From positions 1,331,902 to 1,395,901 of the forward strand of contig NZ_GL985606.1 in the NCBI RefSeq assembly GCF_000220835.1: 64,000 nucleotides of DNA, written 5' to 3'. The notes beneath the pieces were generated by a model that did no database searches, had not been told where the DNA came from, and worked only from the letters and a program-made list of their open reading frames with translations. The position numbers and the translations under genes were made by a program. Shown here in pieces: positions 1 through 7,924 of this stretch. Positions within the stretch are counted from its first letter, which is position 1. The number at the start of each line of letters is the position of its first letter. Source of the stretch: Actinomyces sp. oral taxon 448 str. F0400. GTDB taxonomy: Bacteria > Actinomycetota > Actinomycetes > Actinomycetales > Actinomycetaceae.

Positions 1-100
1 ATGATGTCCGCAGAAGCGGCCCTCCGCCGTCCGGCCTCGTCGTGCGCCAGCGGCGCCGATCGACCGAGTGCGGGGCGGGCCGGCGAGTCCGACGCTGTCG

Positions 101-676
101 TCAGATGTAGATGGTGGGGTCCATCATGAGTTCGGGGTCGGTGCGCGGGTCGCGGGCGCGCGCCGGGACGCCCACGCCCACGTGGTCGGCGGGCAGGTTC
201 TTGACCAGCACCGCGTTGGCGCCGATCTTCGCATTGTCCTCGACCGTCACCGGGCCGAGCACTTTGGCACCCGCACCGATCTGCACGTTGTTACCGATCG
301 TGGGGTGGCGCTTACCGGGGTTCATCGAGACACCACCGAGGGTCACCCCGTGGAACACGAGGACGTCGTCGCCCACCTCCGCGGTCTCGCCGATGACCAC
401 ACCCATGCCGTGGTCGATGAAGAAGCGATCGCCGATCCTCGCCGCCGGGTGGATTTCGATGCCGGTGACATTCCGTGCCGCCTGGGACAGGGCTCGGGCG
501 GCGAATTTGTGGCCCGAGCGCCACAGCTTATGCGCTGCTCGATGCGCCCACAGGGCGTGCACACCGGGGTAGAGCACGGCCACCTCGAGACTGGAGCGCG
601 CCGCGGGATCGCGTCTGCGGGCTGTGGTCAAGTCCTCCTTGGCCAGGTGCCACAGCGAACGGTTCGGGTCGTGCAT
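101..676 (-). CDS. cysE: Serine O-acetyltransferase CysE
   Basis: This 191-residue enzyme acetylates L-serine with acetyl-CoA to give O-acetylserine, the carbon acceptor for sulfide in cysteine synthesis (cytosolic). The C-terminal half (about residues 75-165) is a left-handed beta-helix hexapeptide-repeat domain, with the family motifs [20 protein letters not shown] and VFHGVTLGG; the His of DHG is the expected catalytic base. The length matches short bacterial CysE forms that lack the long N-terminal helical domain. GAGGAG lies seven bases before the ATG. It follows cysK on the same strand after 230 bases that hold a 13-bp hairpin, so it may be partly uncoupled from cysK. Identification is secure; feedback inhibition by cysteine is a family property and is not visible here. 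Confidence 0.96.
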   Translation of the reverse strand: MHDPNRSLWHLAKEDLTTARRRDPAARSSLEVAVLYPGVHALWAHRAAHKLWRSGHKFAARALSQAARNVTGIEIHPAARIGDRFFIDHGMGVVIGETAEVGDDVLVFHGVTLGGVSMNPGKRHPTIGNNVQIGAGAKVLGPVTVEDNAKIGANAVLVKNLPADHVGVGVPARARDPRTDPELMMDPTIYI

Positions 677-817
677 GGTGCTCCTCAGTGTCGGGGTCGG
701 TGCCGGGCGGCACTGCCGTAGGGCGTTGGCGAAGGGCTATCGGCCCGGCTCCCCGCGCCCATCGGGACCGTTCGCGGCGGCCGATGGCCGGAGGGGGTCC
801 GGGCCGAGATAACGTTC

Positions 818-851
818 GGCGGCGGCACCCCCGTTCCCGGGTGCCGCCGCC
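818..851 (-). terminator. 13-bp hairpin between cysK and cysE
   Basis: Perfect 13-bp arms (818-830 and 839-851) around an 8-base loop lie 56 bases after the cysK stop. No U-run follows, so it may act as a partial terminator, an RNA-stability element or a cysK 3' end. Confidence 0.6.
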
Positions 852-906
852 GGCCGGCCCGCTCAGAGGGCGGCGGGAACCGGGCACCCGTGGCGCGATC
901 GGGCTA

Positions 907-1830
907 TCAGTTGAGGTATTCGGAGTACAACGGGGTGGACAGATAGCGCTCACCGGTGTCGGGAAGGACGGTGACGATCGTCTTGCCCGCGAGCTCCGAA
1001 CGCCGGGCGAGGGAATCGATGGCGGCCAGAGCGGCGCCCGAGGAGACGCCCACGAGCAGGCCCTCTTCAGCGGCAGCGCGCCGGGCGTAGGTGATGGCGT
1101 CGTCGGAGGGGACGTGGAGCAGTTCGTCCCAGATGTTCTGGTCGAGAATCTCGGGGACGACATTGGGGCCCAGCCCCTGGATCTTGTGTGGGCCGGCATG
1201 CCCCTCGCTCAGCAGAGGGGACTCGGTGGGCTCAACGCCGAAGATCCTGACGTCGGGCCGTTCCTCGGACAGGACCTGGCCCACACCGGTCAGGGTGCCG
1301 CCGGTGCCGATACCGGCGACGAAGGCGTCGAACTCACCGGCCTGCTCCAGGAATTCGCGCGCAGTCGTCTCCCGGTGGATCCAGGGGTTGGCCGGGTTGG
1401 TGAATTGGGATGCCAGGATCGAGTTGGGGGTCGCCTCCTGGATCTCCTCGGCCCGCTTGACCGCACCGGCGACGCCGCCCTCCGTGGTGAGCACGAGCTC
1501 GGCGCCGAAAGCGCGCATGATCGCACGGCGCTCCTTGGACATAGTCTCAGGCATCGTGATGATGACCTTGTAGCCCAAAGCCGCGCCGACCATGGCCAGG
1601 CCGACGCCCGTGTTGCCGCTGGTGGCCTCGATGATCGTGCCGCCCGGCTTGAGATCGCCCGACTCCTCGGCTGCGCGCACGATCGACAGGGCGATGCGGT
1701 CCTTGACGGACCCGGCGGGCTCGAAGGCCTCGACCTTGGCCAGGACCGTGACGGGGCCGGAGATGACGCGATTGATGCGCACCAGCGGGGTGCCGCCGAT
1801 GGCCTCGGTGATGTTGGACAAATAGGTCAT
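907..1830 (-). CDS. cysK: Cysteine synthase CysK (O-acetylserine sulfhydrylase)
   Basis: A 307-residue PLP enzyme that joins O-acetylserine and sulfide to make L-cysteine. The PLP-binding Lys43 is in SVKDRIA, and the phosphate/substrate loop TSGNTG is at about 70-75, both at the usual places for CysK. The start at 1830 begins MTYLSNITEA and is preceded by GAGGAAG; the same frame is open further upstream, but that part has no family similarity. cysE lies downstream, so the two proteins could form the known cysteine synthase complex. Upstream are a consensus-like promoter, a Cys-rich leader reading frame and hairpins, so expression is probably tuned by cysteine supply. CysM or cystathionine beta-synthase homologues are alternatives, but length and motifs favour CysK. 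Confidence 0.96.
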   Translation of the reverse strand: MTYLSNITEAIGGTPLVRINRVISGPVTVLAKVEAFEPAGSVKDRIALSIVRAAEESGDLKPGGTIIEATSGNTGVGLAMVGAALGYKVIITMPETMSKERRAIMRAFGAELVLTTEGGVAGAVKRAEEIQEATPNSILASQFTNPANPWIHRETTAREFLEQAGEFDAFVAGIGTGGTLTGVGQVLSEERPDVRIFGVEPTESPLLSEGHAGPHKIQGLGPNVVPEILDQNIWDELLHVPSDDAITYARRAAAEEGLLVGVSSGAALAAIDSLARRSELAGKTIVTVLPDTGERYLSTPLYSEYLN

Positions 1831-1865
1831 GATGCTTCTTCCTCGTGAGCTTCCCTGTGGACGGG

Positions 1866-1892
1866 ATCGGCCGCGCAGGCACGGCGGCCGAT
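1866..1892 (-). promoter_or_regulatory. Hairpin just upstream of the cysK ribosome-binding site
   Basis: Perfect 9-bp stem (ATCGGCCGC at 1866-1874, GCGGCCGAT at 1884-1892) with a 9-base loop, ending 36 bases before the cysK ATG. It lies between the Cys leader reading frame and cysK and has no U-run. It may be a translational or Rho-linked attenuator; that role is inference. Confidence 0.5.
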
Positions 1893-2040
1893 GAACAACA
1901 AGAGTGGGGAACCGGCAGGGTCCGGGCGCCGAGCGGAGTCGGCAGACGGTTCGCGGCCGTCGGTGGGGAGGGCGGATGAGGCGCGCGGTTCCTGCGATTG
2001 CAGCACAGTTCGCGTCGAGACTCGCCCAGAGCGCCGGGCA

Positions 2041-2060
2041 TGCGCGCAGCGACGCGCGCA
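2041..2060 (-). promoter_or_regulatory. GC hairpin just after the Cys leader peptide
   Basis: TGCGCGC and GCGCGCA (2041-2047 and 2054-2060) form a perfect 7-bp stem with a 6-base loop, beginning 20 bases after the leader stop codon. It is close enough to be affected by a ribosome stalled on the leader. Confidence 0.45.
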
Positions 2061-2080
2061 CAGTGTCGTGGCCAGGCGCC

Positions 2081-2134
2081 CTATCGACACCGACAGCAGG
2101 AGGACGTCGCGCACATGACGCCATTGGCCATCAT
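2081..2134 (-). CDS. Cys-rich leader peptide of the cysK-cysE operon
   Basis: A 17-residue reading frame, MMANGVMCATSSCCRCR, with four Cys codons (residues 8, 13, 14, 16) in the last ten codons, ending TAG. GAGGAGG lies six to seven bases before the first ATG, as strong as for any gene here, so translation is likely. It sits between a TTGACA-containing promoter and cysK, 250 bases before the cysK start, with hairpins in between. Short upstream frames with clustered Cys codons have been described ahead of sulfur genes in mycobacteria, where ribosome stalling under cysteine shortage raises expression; the same logic is inferred here. A chance frame is possible, but four Cys in 17 residues ahead of a cysteine gene is unlikely in GC-rich DNA. 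Confidence 0.75.
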   Translation of the reverse strand: MMANGVMCATSSCCRCR

Positions 2135-2204
2135 GGGAGCCCTCCTCTCGTGCTTCGTGCATCGGGACTCGTCGACCTTGATGAAGGGGTCCCCTGCCGG
2201 ACAG

Positions 2205-2235
2205 ACAGTACCGCGCGGATGGTTGCGGCTGTCAA
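2205..2235 (-). promoter_or_regulatory. Promoter for the Cys leader and cysK-cysE
   Basis: On the minus strand TTGACA (2230-2235) and TACTGT (2205-2210) are separated by 19 bases, slightly longer than ideal. Transcription would begin near 2197, about 60 bases before the leader ATG. Confidence 0.6.
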
Positions 2236-2276
2236 GGCGAACACGGTGAAGGCCGAGCATCCGCTCGGCGGGTGGG

Positions 2277-2969
2277 TCAGGCCGGCATTTCAACGGTGCG
2301 GCGTCCGATGCTGCGGGGTTCGGCTCCGCCGCCGGTCAGGGCGGCCAGGAGTTCGTCGAGCCCGACGGCGTCGGGGGAATCGGTGGCCAGGGTCAGCACA
2401 GCGTGGTTCGGGCCCCAGGTGATTCCCTCCACGGTCAGGTCGTGCGCTCCGCGCCCGCGCGCGTCCCGCAACCCGGCCTCGAGGCGACCGGCGTCGGCCA
2501 CTGGGGCGTGCACCTCCCACAGGTGGCGGGTCGTCAGGCGCACTCGTCGTGCGACGGCCAGGGCGCGCGCCGTCGCCTGCGAGTAGGCGCGCACGAGGCC
2601 GCCGGTGCCCAGAAGCGTTCCTCCGAAGTAGCGGGTGACGACGACGGCGGTCGCGCTCAGCCCCGCTGACCGCAGCGCCTTGAGCATCGGCCCGCCGGCG
2701 GTGCCTGAGGGCTCGCCGTCATCGCTGGAGCGCTCGACCGCCAGGGCTCCGGGACTGGGGACCGTGAAGGCCGAGCAGTGGTGGCGAGCGTCCGGGTGGT
2801 GGGCACGCACCGCTGCGATGAACCCGCGCGCCTCCTCCTCGTTGTCCGCCCGCGCCGCCCGGGCCAGGAAGCGGGAGCGTTTGACCGTCAGGTCGATTTC
2901 GGGTTGGTCGCCCCGGGCCAGGGTGAACGTGGGTGTGGGAGCTGGGCCGGCAGCGGTTGGAGCGTGCAT
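2277..2969 (-). CDS. YigZ/IMPACT family protein
   Basis: A 230-residue protein of the YigZ/IMPACT family, a conserved cytosolic family whose eukaryotic member regulates Gcn2 and whose bacterial role is unsettled. The N-terminal UPF0029 domain carries the family signature DDGEPSGTAGGPML (about residues 80-95) and VVVTRYFGGTLLGTGGLVRAY (read in two pieces) just after it. The C-terminal ferredoxin-like domain is shorter and less conserved. It is a single-gene unit convergent with nothing, facing away from rpmF. Family assignment is firm and function is unknown. Confidence 0.9.
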   Translation of the reverse strand: MHAPTAAGPAPTPTFTLARGDQPEIDLTVKRSRFLARAARADNEEEARGFIAAVRAHHPDARHHCSAFTVPSPGALAVERSSDDGEPSGTAGGPMLKALRSAGLSATAVVVTRYFGGTLLGTGGLVRAYSQATARALAVARRVRLTTRHLWEVHAPVADAGRLEAGLRDARGRGAHDLTVEGITWGPNHAVLTLATDSPDAVGLDELLAALTGGGAEPRSIGRRTVEMPA

Positions 2970-3133
2970 GACGGCATCGTGGCACGACGGACCGGCACCG
3001 AGACGACGGGACTGATCTCACATGGCTTACGCCCTGCTTGGGCTGGAAGGGCCTCGCTCGCTGCCGTTAAGGTATCCTGCGGTCCTGATTCCGACGGATC
3101 GCACGATCCACAGACTTTGAGAGGAGCGGGCTC

Positions 3134-3298
3134 ATGGCAGTGCCGAAGCGGAAGATGTCCCGCAGCAATACCCGCAACCGCCGCTCGCAGTGGAAGGCTA
3201 AGCTGCCCGAGCTCAACACGATTCGTGTCAAGGGTCGTGAGATCACCGTGCCCCGTCGTCTGGTGAAGGCCTACAGGACCGGTCTCATCGAGTACTGA
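3134..3298 (+). CDS. rpmF: 50S ribosomal protein L32
   Basis: A 54-residue basic protein starting [20 protein letters not shown], the typical actinobacterial L32 without the four zinc-binding cysteines, that is, the zinc-independent form. GAGAGGAG lies about nine bases before the ATG. It stands alone, directly followed by two tRNA genes, so it may share their transcript. Zinc-independent forms are sometimes paralogues used under zinc starvation, but in actinobacteria this form is often the only L32; the window cannot tell which applies. Confidence 0.95.
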   Translation: MAVPKRKMSRSNTRNRRSQWKAKLPELNTIRVKGREITVPRRLVKAYRTGLIEY

Positions 3299-3333
3299 CT
3301 CTTGTCTGCGGGTCGGCGGGGCCGATCCGCCTC

Positions 3334-3404
3334 GCGGGTGTAGCTCAATGGTAGAGCCTCTGCCTTCCAAGCAGATGGTGCGGGTTCGATTCCCGTCACC
3401 CGCT
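3334..3404 (+). tRNA. tRNA-Gly (anticodon TCC)
   Basis: A 71-base cloverleaf. The acceptor arms GCGGGTG/CACCCGC pair fully, the D-loop contains TAGCTCAATGGTAGA, the anticodon loop is CTTCCAA giving TCC, and the T-arm is CGGGTTCGATTCCCG. CCA is not encoded. Confidence 0.97.
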
Positions 3405-3460
3405 CTGTAGAACGGGCGGGTCGCCTCCGGTTCCCCGGCGGCGACTCTCTCGTTTCTTCG

Positions 3461-3534
3461 CGGGGTATAGCGCAGTTTGGTAGCGCGCCTGCTTTGGGAG
3501 CAGGAGATCGTGGGTTCAAATCCCGCTGCCCCGA
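3461..3534 (+). tRNA. tRNA-Pro (anticodon TGG)
   Basis: A 74-base cloverleaf. The acceptor CGGGGTA pairs with TGCCCCG with one T-G wobble, the anticodon loop is TTTGGGA giving TGG, and the T-arm is GTGGGTTCAAATCCCGC. The bases CCA follow the discriminator A, so CCA may be encoded. Confidence 0.97.
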
Positions 3535-3540
3535 CCATCG

Positions 3541-4114
3541 AGTCCACATTTGAACTATTTATAAACAGTTTCATGTTCCATTTTTCCTGCATATTTTAAA
3601 TTTGTGGGAATTCGGTATATTTACGACTGTACGGTACGAGTAGTCAGGACGATCGAGAGGTGCTGAGTCGCCGGCGCCTGCGAAGGTCGCGCCGTTATGC
3701 CATGATTTATCATGCCGTCCTGTCGCCTCGACCCTTGCGAATGCGTTCGCTGATACGCCCACCACGCCGTCCTGTTCGTTCTCGCCGGCGTTCCCGGCAT
3801 GCGTGCCCGAGTCTTCGGCCGTGCTACGACCCGCGGTTGTTTCTCGCGCGAGTACCGGCGACCGGCGCTCCGGCTCGGCTGAGCAGTGGCCACGGGCGGG
3901 TGCTACCTCAAGGCGCGATGGCGGAGCGGGGGAGGCCCCGACCGGCGGCCGCCTCGCTCGGCCGGGCCGTACGGCCCGCCCGCGCGAAACAGATTGTGAC
4001 GATACGGCATCCGTCGGCTTGCACCGGTGCAGACTCTCATGAACTAAAATCCTAGAAACCATCATGCTAGCGTTTCGCTGGCTGTGCTGTTTCAAATCTT
4101 CGTCAGGAGTTCCC
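3541..4114. other. Geneless stretch after tRNA-Pro, AT-rich at its left end
   Basis: About 570 bases without a convincing gene. The first 90 bases (to about 3630) are strikingly AT-rich for this chromosome; the rest returns to high GC. The open frames across it have no family similarity and no ribosome-binding site. Composition change directly behind a tRNA 3' end can mark an old integration site, but no repeat of the tRNA end was found in the window. The last 60 bases probably hold the promoter of the next gene. Confidence 0.5.
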
Positions 4115-4615
4115 ATGACTGTCCCCGTCTATCCCGTCGACGGACCCGACCATGCCGCGCCATACCCTTCGCGCCCGTCCCGCAGGAGTCGCGCCGGCGT
4201 CGTCGTGTCCATCTTCGCCACCGCTGCCGTCGCCCTCACGCTCGGCGCAGTCGGCGGCTACGCCGTCGGGAGTGAGAAGGGCGTCGCGGCCGCATCGGCG
4301 TCGGCCTCCGCCACGCGCAGCACCCTGTTCTCCTCCGCCGTCTCCTCGTGTGGCTCTCCCGCCGGCGCTCAGTTCGGCGACGGCGGCCGCACTCTCACGC
4401 TTCGCACGCGAGGCGCAGAGCGGCATTCGTCCGGTATGTCCGTTCAGGACCTGCGATGCATCCTCGCCAAGCTCGGCGCATCCGACGCCGTCATATCCCG
4501 CATGTCCGCCACCCGCGCCCTCGACGGCATGCAGGACGGTCAGTGGGAGGGCATCAGCGCCTCATGGACGTACCACCCCGATGACGGATTGAACATCACC
4601 CTGACCATGAACTGA
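4115..4615 (+). CDS. Conserved hypothetical membrane-anchored protein
   Basis: A 166-residue protein with a basic N-terminus (RPSRRSRAG, about 20-28), one membrane segment (about 28-51) and an outside domain of about 110 residues with two cysteines (79 and 115), which could form a disulfide. The domain contains MSVQDLRCILAKLGA and GISASWTYHPDDGLNI, a compact alpha/beta pattern that resembles small secreted actinobacterial proteins of unknown role. CAGGAGT precedes the chosen ATG; a start 17 codons upstream lacks a site. It is followed by an unrelated small gene. No function can be given. Confidence 0.75.
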   Translation: MTVPVYPVDGPDHAAPYPSRPSRRSRAGVVVSIFATAAVALTLGAVGGYAVGSEKGVAAASASASATRSTLFSSAVSSCGSPAGAQFGDGGRTLTLRTRGAERHSSGMSVQDLRCILAKLGASDAVISRMSATRALDGMQDGQWEGISASWTYHPDDGLNITLTMN

Positions 4616-4753
4616 TCTGATCATGGATGGCCGCGACCGGTCGGGATGGCGGAGCGGAGAGGAACGCGCAGTCGACCTCTGTGACGGCCCCCTTGAAATG
4701 GTGTGCATCATAGAATGAGGGCGGTGTTGTACGTGACGCCACAAGGAGGAACC

Positions 4754-5044
4754 ATGAAGATCCTGCACTCGCAGTTCACTGCCAAGCCCGGTCATGAGGA
4801 TGAGGTCGCGGAGATGATTTGCGGCTTCGCCGACAAGGTCCGCACCGAGCCCGGCAACCGCGTCTTCGACGTCTACCGTCACAGCGACGATCCCGCGAAG
4901 TTCTTCGTTATGGAGGCCTACGTCGATGAGGACGCCTTCCATACCCATCTGGGTATGCCCTACGGCGGCCCCTTCAACGATCGTCTGGAGGAGATCATCG
5001 AGGAGCCCCACTCGGTCCTCACCTTCATCGACCAGATCGCCTGA
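4754..5044 (+). CDS. Putative quinol monooxygenase, ABM-domain protein
   Basis: A 96-residue single-domain protein of the antibiotic biosynthesis monooxygenase (ABM) dimeric ferredoxin-like fold. It has the pattern beta strand ILHSQFTAKPGHEDEVAEM, then DVYRHSDDPAKFFVMEAYVD and FHTHLGMPY typical of YgiN-like proteins, which act on quinols or are heme- or aldehyde-related; the substrate is unknown here. AAGGAGGA is three bases before the ATG. It is a single gene with a 21-bp hairpin terminator directly behind it, shared with the convergent lipoprotein gene. The family is clear, the reaction is not. Confidence 0.82.
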   Translation: MKILHSQFTAKPGHEDEVAEMICGFADKVRTEPGNRVFDVYRHSDDPAKFFVMEAYVDEDAFHTHLGMPYGGPFNDRLEEIIEEPHSVLTFIDQIA

Positions 5045-5111
5045 CGCGCCCTCCCTCTCGCAGCGACTCCGTCGCGCTTCCGCCTGAACGGGTCCTAGCC
5101 GTGGGATCGGG

Positions 5112-5156
5112 CGGGATTGGCTTGGGCCGGACAACGTCCGGCCCAAGCCAATCCCG
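5112..5156. terminator. Bidirectional 21-bp hairpin terminator
   Basis: Perfect 21-bp arms (5112-5132 and 5136-5156) with loop AAC, exactly between two convergent genes. There is no U-run on either strand, like other hairpins in this window. Confidence 0.85.
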
Positions 5157-5160
5157 GCGG

Positions 5161-6456
5161 TCAGTGGTTGGGACCGCCCTCCCCCTCGTTGACGCGATCT
5201 GTGAGGATGCGTCCGAAGGATGAGGAGTCGCGGGTGGAGATGTAGTTCTTGACGGCCTGGAAGAAGCCGTCCTGCATCGCCGGCGAGGTCACCTCCCCGT
5301 AGGAGATCGTGTTGAGGATCGTCTGACTGCGCAGATCCTGCGACGCCTGCTGCTGGTAGGCGGAGAGGGTGGAGACGTCCGCGTCGTTGCGCACCGGCAC
5401 GCATCCCTTGACCTCGCAAACGGCGGTCTGGGCTCCGGGATCGAGGACAGTGGAGAGGAAGGCGTCCGCGCCCTTCTGGTTGTCCGTCGAGGAGGAGGCG
5501 ACGAAGGAGTCGACGACCATGAGGAAAGAACCGTCGGTTCCGGGGAAGACGACCGAGGACACCGGCGCGTTCCCGGTGGCCGAACCGTTCGATGCGGCGG
5601 ACTCGCTCAGGGCGCTGTCGTTCATCTGGTAGAAGCCGCAGTCTCCGGCAGCCAGCCGGCCGGCGGCCTCATCCCACGTGCGGGACGCGTCATCCGCGGA
5701 GGTGCGGTCCATCAGGCGCCCGAAGGTGTCCAAGGCGTCCTTGACCTCCTGACCGTTCCAGTCGAAGCGGTCCGCCTCGATCTTCTCCCAACCGTCCTGA
5801 CCGATGGTGGCCAGGAGAACGGACTCGAAGAGTCCCGCCGTAGTGATGGTGTCGGCTCCGCCGATGCACAAGGGGGTCGTTCCCTGCGCCTGAAGGGCGT
5901 CGAGGTCCGCCAGGAACTGGTTGAGGGTGTAACCCGAATCGGGTTCGGCGATACCTGCGCTGCGCAGGACATTGCTGTTGAACATGAGGAGGTTCGCCCG
6001 ATGCGCGGCCAGGGGCGCCGCGTACTGCGCCCCGTCCACCGAGACCGAGGAGAGGATGTTTTCGGGCAGCTGCGCCTTGACGTCGTCGGAGAAGAGGGAG
6101 GAGATGTCGCCGACTGCGCCGGCGCTGCGCCACGCCGCGATGTTCCCGCCGACAAGACTCTGCCAGACGTCGGGGGCATCCCCCCGCGCGAGGCGCGAAG
6201 CCAGGGTGACATGGGCCTGGGAGCCCCCGCCTCCGGTGACGGCGATCTCGTCGACGGAGGCGTCGTCGTTTCGCTTTTTGTACTGGTCGATGAGAGTGTC
6301 GAAGGCGGAGGACTCGGAGGCGGACGTCCACCATGACAGGACGTCGATGGATCCGCTCGCGGAGGGGGAGGATCCGTGCGAGCATGCGGTCAGGGCGAGG
6401 GCGGTCATGGCAGCGGTGAGAAGGGCGACGACGCGCTGTTTCAGGGGGGTCATCAT
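5161..6456 (-). CDS. Extracellular sugar-binding lipoprotein (ABC-type solute-binding protein)
   Basis: A 431-residue secreted lipoprotein: signal peptide with lipobox LTAC (Cys25), then a family 1 sugar-binding fold (IDVLSWWTSASESSAFDTLIDQY, read in two parts, with conserved Trp pair; later APLAAHRANLLMFNS and GFYQMND). Such proteins normally bind oligosaccharides outside the membrane and deliver them to an ABC permease. Here there is no ABC permease: the only partner is the MFS symporter gene directly upstream, whose TGA overlaps this ATG (ATGA). A second ATG follows at once, so the start may be 6453. GAGGAAGG precedes both. The ligand is unknown; sensing or delivery to the symporter or to a distant ABC permease are both possible. 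Confidence 0.85.
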   Translation of the reverse strand: MMTPLKQRVVALLTAAMTALALTACSHGSSPSASGSIDVLSWWTSASESSAFDTLIDQYKKRNDDASVDEIAVTGGGGSQAHVTLASRLARGDAPDVWQSLVGGNIAAWRSAGAVGDISSLFSDDVKAQLPENILSSVSVDGAQYAAPLAAHRANLLMFNSNVLRSAGIAEPDSGYTLNQFLADLDALQAQGTTPLCIGGADTITTAGLFESVLLATIGQDGWEKIEADRFDWNGQEVKDALDTFGRLMDRTSADDASRTWDEAAGRLAAGDCGFYQMNDSALSESAASNGSATGNAPVSSVVFPGTDGSFLMVVDSFVASSSTDNQKGADAFLSTVLDPGAQTAVCEVKGCVPVRNDADVSTLSAYQQQASQDLRSQTILNTISYGEVTSPAMQDGFFQAVKNYISTRDSSSFGRILTDRVNEGEGGPNH

Positions 6457-7805
6457 TGGGCCTTCCTCTCTGTCTCTGTCGAGGTTGTGGCGATTACTCG
6501 CTGAACGGGTGCGCGCAGGTCGTAGATCGCATAGAGCGTGACCATGGCGAAGCAGAATGCGGGGACCACGAAGGAGGTCGACGCGCTCGTCATGTCCATC
6601 ACCTTTCCTTGGACCATCGGCATGATCGCCCCGCCGACGATCGCCATGACCAGACCAGCGGCGCCGAACTTCGTTGCCTCGCCGAGCCCTGCGAGGGCGA
6701 CCCCGTAGATCGTGGGGAACATGAGGGATAGGCACGAGGAGATGGCGATAACAGCGATGACCCCGGTGAAGTCCGGACGGAGCGCGGCGTAGATGCACAG
6801 GCAGACGGCGAGCGTGCCGAGGGCCGTCATGACCTTGGTCGCCCGGATGCGCGCGATGACGGCGGTCATGACGAAGCGGGCGATGAGGAAGATGATGAGG
6901 CTGATCTGGAGCATTTGCGACCCCAGCTGCAGGGAGCCGTCGACCGCTTGCTGCGTGTACTGGATGATGTACGTCCAGCAGCACACCTGGGCGGCCACGT
7001 TGAAGAACTGGGCGGGGACGCCGTAGCGGTACCTCTTCGAGCGCCACAAGATGGCCGCCGGGTTGGCGGGCCTCGTCGTGGTCGTCTCCTCGGACGAGGA
7101 GGCTGCGGGCGGCGCCTTCTGGATGAAGATGATCACGAGGATGACGGCCAGCAAAATCCCCAGCCCGATATAGGGGCCGGTGACGGCGCGCAACTGTTCG
7201 GCGCGGATCTGCCGCTCCGTCTCGGCGCTGACATCGGCGAGATTCACCGGAGTGTCGAGCCTGGGGAGAATGAGAGTCGAGGCGATGAGAACTCCGATAT
7301 TGGTCCCCAACGGGTTGAACGCCTGAGCGAGATTGAGGCGTCGCGTAGCCGTCTGCTCCGGTCCCAGGGAGATGACGTAGGGGCTGGCGGAGGTCTCCAG
7401 CAGGGAGCACCCGGCGGCGATGGCGAACAGGGCGGCGAGGAAGGCGCCGTAGGTCATCACCCGGGAGGCGGGCCAGAATCCGAAAGCGCCCAGCGAGGCG
7501 AGAGCCAGGCCCGAGACCATCCCCGCCTTGTAGCCCCACCTGGAGTTGATGAAGGCGGCGGGGATGGCGAGGAGGAAGTATGCGCCGTAGTACGCCATCT
7601 GGACCAGGGACGCCTGGAACGAGGACATATCGAAGATGCGCTTGAAACCCGAGACCATGGGGGTCGTCAGATCGGCGGCGATGCCCCAGGCGGTGAAGCA
7701 CCCGATGACCGCGATGAGGAGCGTGGCGGCGCCCGGGAAGAGGATCTTGGGCTTGGATTCGGTGGACGAGGCGGTGGATTCACTGGCTTGTGTCAGGGCC
7801 GTCAT
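6453..7805 (-). CDS. FucP-like sugar:H+ symporter (MFS)
   Basis: A 450-residue, 12-segment membrane protein of the FucP/glucose-galactose MFS branch, importing a monosaccharide with protons. Seen are ATLLIAVIGCFTAWGIAADL in the first helix, GAYFLLAIPAAFINSRWGYK, and the long loop at the centre, then QFFNVAAQVCCWTYIIQYT. The start MTALTQASES at 7805 has GGAGA upstream; the frame is open further back without similarity. It is translationally coupled to the downstream binding lipoprotein. The promoter region before it contains TGTGTTGCACACA-like symmetry that might be an operator. The sugar is not predictable; fucose, glucose or mannose are typical for relatives. Confidence 0.85.
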   Translation of the reverse strand: MTALTQASESTASSTESKPKILFPGAATLLIAVIGCFTAWGIAADLTTPMVSGFKRIFDMSSFQASLVQMAYYGAYFLLAIPAAFINSRWGYKAGMVSGLALASLGAFGFWPASRVMTYGAFLAALFAIAAGCSLLETSASPYVISLGPEQTATRRLNLAQAFNPLGTNIGVLIASTLILPRLDTPVNLADVSAETERQIRAEQLRAVTGPYIGLGILLAVILVIIFIQKAPPAASSSEETTTTRPANPAAILWRSKRYRYGVPAQFFNVAAQVCCWTYIIQYTQQAVDGSLQLGSQMLQISLIIFLIARFVMTAVIARIRATKVMTALGTLAVCLCIYAALRPDFTGVIAVIAISSCLSLMFPTIYGVALAGLGEATKFGAAGLVMAIVGGAIMPMVQGKVMDMTSASTSFVVPAFCFAMVTLYAIYDLRAPVQRVIATTSTETERKAQ

Positions 7806-7924
7806 AGGGTCTCCGTGGATTGCTCCGGCGACACGGAGGCGGGCTCCGCGCCGAAGTGTGTGCAACACATCACTATGATGGTACCCTGGCTTCCTCGTTT
7901 CGGCGGGCTTTCGCGCAGGGTTCT

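Noticed and set aside
1-100. A gene at the left edge
   Set aside because: The first 100 bases show no convincing reading frame or family motif, and no neighbour can be seen.
2888-3592. Frames antisense to the two tRNA genes, containing GFEPTISCSQSRRATKLRYTP-like peptides in shorter pieces
   Set aside because: These peptides arise from reading the reverse strand of tRNA genes and are a known source of false protein annotation.
3534-4114. A prophage or integrated island at tRNA-Pro
   Set aside because: No integrase, no repeat of the tRNA end and no phage genes in the window; only the AT-rich patch remains.
3571-4116. A 181-residue minus-strand frame in the AT-rich gap
   Set aside because: No ribosome site, no conserved pattern, and a composition that changes abruptly along its length.
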